Shown piece by piece: positions 1 to 5,851 of a DNA stretch of 5,902 bases (position 1 is the first letter of the stretch; every line of letters starts with the position of its first letter). Made by a program: the position numbers and the translations under genes. A model generated the notes under the pieces. It did not search any database, was not told the DNA's origin, and saw only the letters and a program-made list of their open reading frames with translations. Source of the stretch: Gemmatimonadota bacterium (GTDB taxonomy: Bacteria > Gemmatimonadota > Gemmatimonadetes > Gemmatimonadales > Gemmatimonadaceae); NCBI GenBank assembly GCA_029884515.1, contig JAOUHR010000134.1:1-5902 (forward strand). Reading direction: 5' to 3'.

Positions 1-562
1 TGAGGCGCACCGCCTCACTGCGGAAGCTCCAGGGTGTCCGCATCTCGCCGAACCGCCGCTGCAGCCCGCCGTCCAGCGCGCGGTCGAGCAGGTCGCGCAC
101 CCGTGTGGAGCAGTTGTCGAGGAAGTAGTCGTACCGGTAGTACTTGTTCGCCGGCAACGCGGACTCGGCGGCCAGCGCGGCGACCCGCGCGGCCTCAGCA
201 GGCGTGAACGCGAGCACCTGCTCCTGCGACTCGCGATCGGCCTTGGCGTACTGCTCGAGCATCCAGGCGGTGGGGATCGCCTCCACCCAGTAGCGGGTGT
301 CGCCGCTCAGGAACCGGCGGATGAAGCCGGGCTCGTCGAACGAGAACATCCCCCAGTTGTAGGAGACGTCGAGGCCGGTGGCGGGGTCCTGGACGCGGAG
401 CGCGTTGTGGCCGAAGCGCTCGAACACCTCGTCGCCCTGGCCGATGGTGATCACCGAGATGCGGATGGGCGCGGGCGTCGCTTGCGCGGCCGCGGTGACG
501 ACGCCGAGGGCCAAGGCGGCGCCGACCGCGACCCCCCGCACCGCTCCGCGCGCTGGACTCAC
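1..562 (-). CDS. DUF4105 / Lnb N-terminal periplasmic domain protein, 3' end cut off by the window
   Basis: The first 187 residues are visible with no stop codon; the rest lies beyond the left edge. Residues 1-28 look like a Sec signal peptide: arginines at 5 and 9, a hydrophobic Ala/Val/Leu run at 11-25, and a likely cleavage site near the AAAQA sequence. The mature part carries the DUF4105 signature: FGHNALRV at 50-57, YNWGMFSFD at 68-76, and YRYDYFLDNCSTRVRDLL at 142-159. His52 and Cys151 are the candidate catalytic pair; histidine before cysteine is the order of circularly permuted NlpC/P60-like (papain-fold) enzymes. In Bacteroides, a protein with this domain (Lnb) has been linked to N-acylation of lipoproteins; that role here is inference, because the expected membrane-spanning C-terminal part cannot be seen. 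The GTG start overlaps the stop of the upstream Gfo/Idh/MocA gene as GTGA, implying translational coupling. The Shine-Dalgarno sequence is weak. Family call is firm, function tentative. Confidence 0.88.
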   Translation of the reverse strand, partial: MSPARGAVRGVAVGAALALGVVTAAAQATPAPIRISVITIGQGDEVFERFGHNALRVQDPATGLDVSYNWGMFSFDEPGFIRRFLSGDTRYWVEAIPTAWMLEQYAKADRESQEQVLAFTPAEAARVAALAAESALPANKYYRYDYFLDNCSTRVRDLLDRALDGGLQRRFGEMRTPWSFRSEAVRL

Positions 563-1590
563 GGCCGCAGCTCTTTCGCGTCTTCCGCGGCCCTGTAGAT
601 CGCATCGAGGAGCTTGTAGAGCCTGACCTGGTCCCTGGGCGGCTCGTAGGAGGCATCCTCGCGGAGCACGGCGACGAAATGCGCGAGCTCGGAGCGGTAG
701 GACTGGATGTACAGCGTGTCCTTGGTCGCGGCGCCCGTGGGCGACACGTCCACCGGCGTGCCGTGGATCTCCTTGGTGATGCGCAGCGGCGCGAGCCGGC
801 CCGATCCCTTGCTGCCGAGCACCTCGAACCACCAGCGCTGGTCCTCGCCGACGTAGTTCGAGTTCACGTCGATGGTGACGGTGAAGCCGCCGGCGCACTC
901 GATGAACACCACCGCCGACTCCTCGACGGAGTTGGCGCCCTTGGCGCGCTCCATGGAAGCCGAGATGCGGGTGACGCGCGGGAAGTCGGTGAGCCAGCCC
1001 GCGAGGTCGAGGAGCGGGAGCCCGTGCTCGAGGAGCGCGCCACCCCCCGCCTCGGCGCGACGGAGCCTCCACGGTGCCATCTGCGCGCGTCGCCGGTACG
1101 CGCCCGCCCGCACTCCGCGCACCTTGCCCATCTCCCCCGCACGCACGAACGCGTCGAGCGCCTGCGCATCGTGCCGGAACCGATGGTTGTTGGCGACCAT
1201 CACCACGCGCTTCGCCTTCTCCGCGGCCGTGAGCAGGCGTTCCACGCCGCGCGCCGAGAGCGCCAGCGGGCGCTCGCAGAGCACATGCCACTTGGCGCGG
1301 AGCGCCGAGAGGACGTGCACCTCGTGCAGGTGGTTGGGCGTGGTGACGATGAGGCCGTCCACGTCGCGGAGCTCGAGCAGCTCGTCGATGTCCGTGAACA
1401 CGTCACGCACGCCGAAGCGCTGGGCGAGGGAGCGGGCCTTCGCGCCGTCGTTGTCGCAGAGCGCCGCGATCTGCACGCCGCGCATCTTGGCCAGCACCGG
1501 GAGGTGCGTCGTCTGCGCGATCGCCCCGAGGCCGAGGACGGCGAGTCGGATGGGCGGGCGCGGGGTCCCGGAGGCTGGCGTCGGCGGCAC
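559..1590 (-). CDS. Gfo/Idh/MocA-fold oxidoreductase-like protein with altered catalytic residues
   Basis: 343 residues, a usual length for the family. The N-terminal Rossmann fold starts at residue 14 with IRLAVLGLGAIA; GLGAIA at 20-25 is the dinucleotide-binding GxGxxA loop, and Asp46 at the end of strand 2 favours NAD(H) over NADP(H). TTPNHLHE at 83-90 matches the family's TPN.xH segment. Two hallmark sites differ: the conserved EKP is ERP at 106-108 (Arg107 for the catalytic Lys), and the GGGxLxDxGxH motif reads GGGALLEHGLP at 182-192, with Glu188 for Asp and Pro192 where the catalytic His normally sits. Substrate is unknown; many relatives act on sugars or inositols, but some are non-catalytic or do other chemistry. 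I chose the GTG at 1590, 13 bases after the spoIID-like stop; extending further would add an arginine-rich stretch that is just the spoIID gene in another frame. Its own stop overlaps the DUF4105 start. No signal peptide, so probably cytoplasmic. Confidence 0.9.
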   Translation of the reverse strand: MPPTPASGTPRPPIRLAVLGLGAIAQTTHLPVLAKMRGVQIAALCDNDGAKARSLAQRFGVRDVFTDIDELLELRDVDGLIVTTPNHLHEVHVLSALRAKWHVLCERPLALSARGVERLLTAAEKAKRVVMVANNHRFRHDAQALDAFVRAGEMGKVRGVRAGAYRRRAQMAPWRLRRAEAGGGALLEHGLPLLDLAGWLTDFPRVTRISASMERAKGANSVEESAVVFIECAGGFTVTIDVNSNYVGEDQRWWFEVLGSKGSGRLAPLRITKEIHGTPVDVSPTGAATKDTLYIQSYRSELAHFVAVLREDASYEPPRDQVRLYKLLDAIYRAAEDAKELRP

Positions 1591-1603
1591 GGCGTTGACT
1601 CGC

Positions 1604-3001
1604 TTAGGGGGTGAGGAGGCCCGCCGGGATCGGGCCGACGGTCGTACCCCGGTAGTAGGTGCGGAGGATGGTGCGCACGTCCTGGCCGGCACGCGCCCGA
1701 CCGATCGCGCCCCACTGGCACATCCCGACACCATGCCCGTAGCCATTGCCGCGGATCACGGCGCGGGTGAGTCGTCCCGCGGAGGATTCGGTGGTCACCG
1801 AAAAATAGGCGCTGTTCAACAACTCGCCACCCGGGGCCCGCAGCACGGATCGCGCGTCATTGCCGCGGACGCGGAACGTCCCCTTGTCCGTCCGGATCTC
1901 GAGGTTCGCCACGCGTCCGCTGGGCGTGCGCCCGTCCACCGCGAGATCACGCACACGGCCTGGTCCGCCGGAGGGCACCGACTGGTACGCGGCGAGGTAG
2001 CGCTGGACGGCCGCGTCGAGCTCGGTTCCGCTGAGCACGCGGGTCCACGCGAAGCGTGGTGCGATGTCGCAGTAGTAGCGGTCGCTACCGGGGATCCGGT
2101 CGCTGACGCGCTGCAGGTGCGGTTCCCCGTCGCTGCGCCAGACCTCCTCGGCCGCCGCGGTCTCGCCTCCGCAGGTGGAGGAGAATGGCGCCGTGACCAC
2201 CCGTCCCTCGTGCAGGAGCACGAGGTTCGCGGTGGTACGCACGGCCTCGTCGGCGACGGGGAGTTCGGCGTCGCGGCCTCCGTACACCTGGTCGGCGACG
2301 GAGGCGACGAGGTCGAAATGGCCGCTGCGGCCGTTCCCGGCGCGGGCGAGCAGCACGCGCGTGACGGTGTAGGAGCGCGCGGCCACCGCCTGCGCCTCGA
2401 CGGCGGCGCGTTCGCGCTCGGCGCGCGCGCCGATCTCGAGCGGCACCACGCCGCGCAGGTAGTCTTCCATCGCCAGCACGTTCACCGCGAGGATGCCGGA
2501 GTCGGTGGGCACGAGGTCGAGCGCGCCGCGGTAGGGCTTCCCCGCCACGCGCACGAACGTGCGAGGGTCGTCCACCGCGAGCGAGAGCGGTCCGCCGAGC
2601 CAGGGCGTGGCTGTCCCGTCGCGCCCGACGGCCCGCAGGCGCGCGCCGTCGCGCTCGAGCATCCAGGCCTCGTGCGCAGCGGCCCGGACGAGGACGCCTC
2701 CGCGCGCATCCAGCAGCCGCCAGGTGCCGGTCGCGCCGAGCGCCTCCGTGCCATCCGCGACACGCAGCGCGATGCGCACGAGCGGCCCCTCACCGGCGAC
2801 GGGGCGCGGCGGTCCGATCTCGGTGGGCAGCGGGTCGGGCGTCGGCTCGGCCCTTGGGCGCGGTGGCCGGCTGACGGGCGGCGAGTCGCTCGGCTCGAGC
2901 GGGCGCGAGTAGCAGGCGCCGCCGAGCGCGACGGCGAGTGCGGCGCCCAGCACCCATCCCTGCCGCGCGACGGCCGATCGGCGCTCGCGCGGCCGCGTCA
3001 C
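1604..3001 (-). CDS. SpoIID/LytB-domain protein, predicted lipoprotein
   Basis: 465 residues. An arginine-rich start, a hydrophobic stretch at 16-29 and LGGAC ending at Cys30 suggest a lipoprotein signal peptide, although Gly at -3 makes the lipobox weak. A proline-rich linker follows (about 34-67), then an N-terminal beta-rich part (74-165) and the SpoIID core. MEDYLRGVVPLEI at 178-190 contains Glu189, matching the catalytic glutamate of SpoIID; EAQAVAARSY at 202-211, ADQVYGG at 236-242, CGGET at 277-281 and GYGHGVGMCQWGA at 420-432 are the other family signatures. SpoIID proteins are lytic transglycosylases that cleave peptidoglycan glycan strands lacking stem peptides, so this protein probably acts on the cell wall in the periplasm; it need not have anything to do with sporulation. 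Three cysteines (277, 311, 428) may bind metal or form a disulfide. The GTG start overlaps the rimO stop as GTGA and has a good Shine-Dalgarno sequence. Longer upstream readings lie entirely inside rimO. Confidence 0.92.
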   Translation of the reverse strand: MTRPRERRSAVARQGWVLGAALAVALGGACYSRPLEPSDSPPVSRPPRPRAEPTPDPLPTEIGPPRPVAGEGPLVRIALRVADGTEALGATGTWRLLDARGGVLVRAAAHEAWMLERDGARLRAVGRDGTATPWLGGPLSLAVDDPRTFVRVAGKPYRGALDLVPTDSGILAVNVLAMEDYLRGVVPLEIGARAERERAAVEAQAVAARSYTVTRVLLARAGNGRSGHFDLVASVADQVYGGRDAELPVADEAVRTTANLVLLHEGRVVTAPFSSTCGGETAAAEEVWRSDGEPHLQRVSDRIPGSDRYYCDIAPRFAWTRVLSGTELDAAVQRYLAAYQSVPSGGPGRVRDLAVDGRTPSGRVANLEIRTDKGTFRVRGNDARSVLRAPGGELLNSAYFSVTTESSAGRLTRAVIRGNGYGHGVGMCQWGAIGRARAGQDVRTILRTYYRGTTVGPIPAGLLTP

Positions 3002-4398
3002 CGGCCGAAACTCCCCATCCCGCCGCCGGCCATCGGCAGCGCGCGGCCGCGGGAGACGATCGCCTCGGCGACCCGCGGCACGCTCACCATCCGCAGCGCG
3101 CGGGCGCGGAAGTCGTAGTCGTCCACCACCTCCTCCACTTCCACCTCCACGAGCGCGCCCGCGGGGGCGTCGGTCTCGAGCCACGTCACGCCGTCGATGT
3201 CGTCGGCCTGCCAGGGAAGGCGCGCACGCGCTTGGGCGATGCCCTCGGACGCGCCCGCTGCGGCCTCCACCAGCGCCGTGGCCACCGCGCCCACGCGCGA
3301 CTCGTAGCGTTCCGCCGTGATGTGCCGCTGCAGCTCCTGCACCGCCTCGAGGCGCTCGCGCTTCACCTGCTCCGGCACGTCGTCCACGAGCTCGGCGCCG
3401 CGCGTGCCCTCCTGCGCCGAGTACGTGAAGACGCCCACGCGCTCGAACGCGATCTCGCGGAGGAACTCCATGAGCTGCTCCACGTCGCCGTCGGTCTCCC
3501 CCGGGAACCCGACGATGCAGGTGGTGCGGATCGCCACGCCGGGCACCGCGTCGCGGAAGCGCGCGACCTTCTCGCGGATCGTCCTCTTCCGTTCGGGCCG
3601 CCGCATCCGCTCGAGTACCGGGTCCGACGCATGCTGGATCGGCATGTCGAGGTAACGGAGGATGCGCGGCTCGCCGGCGATGACCTCGAGCAGGCGCGGC
3701 GTGATCCCGGCTGAGTAGAGGTACATGTTCCGGAACCAGGGGATCGAGGTCTCGCGCACGAGTGCCTCGAGCAGCTCCGGGAGGCGCACGCCGTCGCGGC
3801 GGTCGCGCCCATAGTGGGCGAGGTCCTGCGCGACGAGGTTCACCTCGCGGGCACCCTGCAACTCGAGCAGTTGCGCCTCGCGCACGATCTCGTCGGGCGA
3901 GAAGGAGCGGTGCTTGCCGCGCATGAGCGGGATGGCGCAGAAGGCGCAGCCATGGTCGCACCCCTCGCTCACCTTGAGGTAGCGCACGAAGGGCGTGTCG
4001 CCGGCGTAGGCCCGCACGCCCGGGTGCTGCGTCACCGGGTCGCCGACCAGGCCGCGCTCCTGCAGCAGCGGGATCAGCCGCTCCGATTCCGACGCGCCGA
4101 TGAAGAGGTCCACCTCCGGCAGCGCCTCGGCGAGCTCGGCCCGGTGCCGCTCCACCATGCACCCGACGGCGACGACGGCGGTGGCGCTCCCGCTCCCCTT
4201 GAGCCGTCCGGCGGCGACGATCGCGTCGATGGACTCCTGCTTGGCCGCGTCGATGAAGCCGCAGGTGTTGACGATGATCAGCTCGGCGTCGCTCGCGTCG
4301 TCGACCTGCGTGCCCCCGTGGTCGATGAGCCGCGCCCGGTAGCGTTCGCTGTCGACCGTGTTCTTGTCACAGCCCAGGGTGACGACGGAGAAGCGCAC
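2998..4398 (-). CDS. rimO: Ribosomal protein S12 methylthiotransferase RimO
   Basis: 466 residues, a radical-SAM enzyme that adds a methylthio group to a conserved aspartate of ribosomal protein S12. The N-terminal methylthiotransferase domain has LGCDKNTVDSE at 8-18, NTCGFI at 44-49 and GC at 79-80; Cys10, Cys46 and Cys80 should hold the auxiliary 4Fe-4S cluster. The radical-SAM domain has CDHGCAFC at 147-154, whose Cys147, Cys151 and Cys154 hold the SAM-binding cluster. YLDMPIQHASDPVLERMRRP and IVGFPGET are typical of RimO and separate it from its tRNA-modifying relative MiaB. A TRAM domain lies at roughly 375-440, followed by a tail of about 25 residues ending in a glycine-rich run. The GTG start is only 4 bases after the yajQ stop and lies just before the first cluster motif; no better start exists. 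The ribosome-binding site is weak, so translation may depend on coupling to yajQ. Confidence 0.97.
   Translation of the reverse strand: MRFSVVTLGCDKNTVDSERYRARLIDHGGTQVDDASDAELIIVNTCGFIDAAKQESIDAIVAAGRLKGSGSATAVVAVGCMVERHRAELAEALPEVDLFIGASESERLIPLLQERGLVGDPVTQHPGVRAYAGDTPFVRYLKVSEGCDHGCAFCAIPLMRGKHRSFSPDEIVREAQLLELQGAREVNLVAQDLAHYGRDRRDGVRLPELLEALVRETSIPWFRNMYLYSAGITPRLLEVIAGEPRILRYLDMPIQHASDPVLERMRRPERKRTIREKVARFRDAVPGVAIRTTCIVGFPGETDGDVEQLMEFLREIAFERVGVFTYSAQEGTRGAELVDDVPEQVKRERLEAVQELQRHITAERYESRVGAVATALVEAAAGASEGIAQARARLPWQADDIDGVTWLETDAPAGALVEVEVEEVVDDYDFRARALRMVSVPRVAEAIVSRGRALPMAGGGMGSFGR
3011..3016 (-). promoter_or_regulatory. Shine-Dalgarno site of the SpoIID-like gene, inside the rimO 3' end
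   Basis: GGGGAG on the minus strand lies 9 bases before the GTG at 3001. It falls inside codons of the glycine-rich RimO tail, so ribosomes finishing rimO would uncover or pass straight onto the next start. Confidence 0.55.
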
Positions 4399-4402
4399 CC
4401 GC

Positions 4403-4906
4403 CTACCGGTAGTTGCCGAACTGCAGCGCCACGCCGAAGTCCTCGCCCTTGAGGAAGGCCATGACGGTCTGGAGTTCGTCCCGGCTCGGCGAGACGACGC
4501 GCACCGTGTCGCCCTGGATGCTCGATTGCACCTTCTTGAACTTCTGCGCCTTGATGGCGGCCACGACCTTCTTGCAGGTCTCCGCGTCGAGCGCCTGCTT
4601 GAGCTTGATGTCGCGATGCCAGATGTCGCCGCCGCCGGGGGTGGGCTCGCCGGGGTCGAGGTTCTTCACCGGCACGCCGCGCTTCACGAACTTGCCCTGG
4701 AGCACATCCCACATCGCCCGGAGTCGCATGTCGGTGTCGGCGGTGATCTTCACGAGGCCGTCGGCGCGCTTCAGCTCGACGGTCGCGACCTTGGCGTCCT
4801 TGAAATCGTAGCGTTGCGCGATCTCCTTGGACGCCTGGTTCACGGCGTTGTCGACTTCCTGGAGGTCGACGGAGGTGGTGACGTCGAACGAGGCGTCCTT
4901 GGCCAC
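4403..4906 (-). CDS. yajQ: YajQ family (DUF520) nucleotide-binding protein
   Basis: 167 residues, close to the usual length of about 163. SFDVTTSVDLQEVDNAVNQA at 6-25 matches the family's conserved opening, RYDFKD at 32-37 follows, and the C-terminus has IQGDTVRV at 130-137, RDELQTVMAFLK and the closing LQFGNYR. Members are small soluble two-domain proteins; some bind cyclic di-GMP and affect gene expression, and others have been reported to bind RNA or nucleotides, so the exact role here is open. I chose the GTG at 4906 because the family begins within a few residues of SFD; the longer reading from GTG 4954 would add 16 residues unlike the family. Neither start has a clear Shine-Dalgarno sequence. 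The gene follows the sigma factor by 63 bases, with an inverted repeat in the gap, and precedes rimO by 4 bases. Confidence 0.95.
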   Translation of the reverse strand: MAKDASFDVTTSVDLQEVDNAVNQASKEIAQRYDFKDAKVATVELKRADGLVKITADTDMRLRAMWDVLQGKFVKRGVPVKNLDPGEPTPGGGDIWHRDIKLKQALDAETCKKVVAAIKAQKFKKVQSSIQGDTVRVVSPSRDELQTVMAFLKGEDFGVALQFGNYR

Positions 4907-4919
4907 GGCGGTCGGTTCG

Positions 4920-4964
4920 GTGAAGGGGGACGGCCACGCGCGGGAGATGCACACGGCCCTTCAC
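4920..4964 (-). repeat. 8-bp perfect inverted repeat between the sigma factor gene and yajQ
   Basis: In the transcript direction the left arm is GTGAAGGG (4964-4957) and the right arm CCCTTCAC (4927-4920), separated by 29 bases. The left arm starts 5 bases after the sigma factor stop and the right arm ends 13 bases before the yajQ start. No run of T follows, so it is not a standard intrinsic terminator. It could be an RNA processing or translation-control hairpin, or chance. Confidence 0.45.
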
Positions 4965-4969
4965 GTAAG

Positions 4970-5839
4970 CTAGCCGAGATACGACTCCAGCGCTCTCGCG
5001 CGACTCACGTGCCGCAGGCGGGAGAGGGCCTTCTCCTTGATCTGGCGCACGCGCTCGCGGGTGATGTTGAGCACGGCGCCGATCTGCTCGAGGGTCATCG
5101 GCTCGGACCCGTCGAGGCCGAAGTAGAGGCGGAGGATCTTGGCCTCTCGCTCCTTGAGCCCGGCGAGGGCCTCATGCACGGACTCGGCGAGCGCCTTCTC
5201 GTCCGCCTCCTGGTCGGGCGTCGCGCTCTGCGTGTCCGGCAGGTAGTCGAGCAGCCGGTTGTCCTCGCCGGGGGCCATCGGCGCATCGAGCGAGAGGTGG
5301 GTCTGCGAGATCGACATCGTCTTCGCGACCTCTTCCTCCGTGATCTCCATCCCCTCGGCGATCTCGGCGTGCGTGGCCTCGCGTCCGAGCTCTTGCAGCA
5401 GGGCGTTGGCGCGCTTGCCGATGCGGTGGAGCGCGCCCGCCCGGTTGAGCGGTACGCGCACGATGCGGCTCTGCTCGGCCAAGGCCTGAAGGATGGCCTG
5501 GCGGATCCACCAGACGGCGTAGGAGATGAACTTGATCCCCTTCGTCTCGTCGAACTTGTGGGCCGCGCGGATCAGGCCGAGGTTGCCCTCGTTGATCAGG
5601 TCGGAGAGGGAGACGCCCTGGTTCTGGTACTTCTTGGCGACGGAGACGACGAAGCGGAGGTTCGAGCGCACGAGCGTGTCGAGCGCCTCCTGGTCGGCGG
5701 CGCGGATGCGCTGCGCGAGCCGGACCTCCTCCTCGCGCGAGATCAGCGGGAAGACGCTGATGTCGCGCAGGTACTGGTCCAGTGAGCCTTCGTCGTTCAG
5801 CTGACGCCTGTGCGTCGCTCCGGGCCCTCGTCCTCGCAC
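4970..5839 (-). CDS. rpoD: RNA polymerase sigma factor, primary RpoD/SigA type, short form
   Basis: 289 residues. Region 1.2 is GSLDQYLRDISVFPLISREE at 18-37; region 2 runs from about 56 to 126 and includes NLRFVVSVAKKYQNQG, DLINEGNLGLIRAAHKFD and YAVWWIRQAI, the core-binding and -10-recognition segments; region 3 lies in the middle; region 4.2 is a helix-turn-helix at about 247-277 with TLEQIGAVLNITRERVRQIK, the -35-recognition segment. Region 1.1 and the long insert of E. coli RpoD are absent, giving the compact form usual for primary sigma factors of Bacteroidota and relatives. QALAEQSRIVRVP favours a primary or group 2 factor over ECF, SigB or flagellar types; whether it is the essential one cannot be told from one gene. 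I chose GTG 5839 because GGAGG lies 5 bases upstream. GTG 5851 in the same frame lacks such a site. The frame stays open to the window edge, but upstream codons lose the strong G/C third-position bias. Confidence 0.95.
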   Translation of the reverse strand: MRGRGPGATHRRQLNDEGSLDQYLRDISVFPLISREEEVRLAQRIRAADQEALDTLVRSNLRFVVSVAKKYQNQGVSLSDLINEGNLGLIRAAHKFDETKGIKFISYAVWWIRQAILQALAEQSRIVRVPLNRAGALHRIGKRANALLQELGREATHAEIAEGMEITEEEVAKTMSISQTHLSLDAPMAPGEDNRLLDYLPDTQSATPDQEADEKALAESVHEALAGLKEREAKILRLYFGLDGSEPMTLEQIGAVLNITRERVRQIKEKALSRLRHVSRARALESYLG

Positions 5840-5844
5840 GTCTG

Positions 5845-5849
5845 CCTCC
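5845..5849 (-). promoter_or_regulatory. Shine-Dalgarno site of the sigma factor gene
   Basis: On the minus strand GGAGG is followed by a 5-base spacer and GTG at 5839. It is the best ribosome-binding site in the window and decides the start over the in-frame GTG 12 bases further upstream. Confidence 0.75.
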
Positions 5850-5851
5850 AC

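Noticed and set aside
195..656. A 153-codon minus-strand frame overlapping the DUF4105 and Gfo/Idh/MocA genes
   Set aside because: Arg/Gly/Pro-rich shadow. The frame starting at GTG 562 gives the recognisable DUF4105 protein instead.
559..1746. Longer form of the Gfo/Idh/MocA protein starting at 1746
   Set aside because: The extra 52 residues are Arg/Ser/Ala/Pro-rich and come from the SpoIID-like gene read in another frame; the Rossmann fold begins shortly after GTG 1590.
872..3118. A 748-codon open frame on the plus strand opposite the Gfo/Idh/MocA and SpoIID-like genes
   Set aside because: Its product is low-complexity Arg/Ala/Gly/His sequence without any family motif. It is a by-product of high GC at third codon positions in the two real genes, whose motifs are unmistakable.
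1604..4162. Longer 852-residue form of the SpoIID-like protein
   Set aside because: Everything upstream of 3001 is rimO in another frame, and the signal peptide starts right after GTG 3001.
4403..4954. YajQ starting at GTG 4954
   Set aside because: Adds 16 residues not seen in the family, and its start would lie in the loop of the inverted repeat with a poorly spaced Shine-Dalgarno sequence.
4358..5785. A 475-codon open frame on the plus strand opposite yajQ and the sigma factor
   Set aside because: It mirrors two firmly identified genes and encodes a repetitive Leu/Val/Gly/Asp/His product; no independent start signal or motif.
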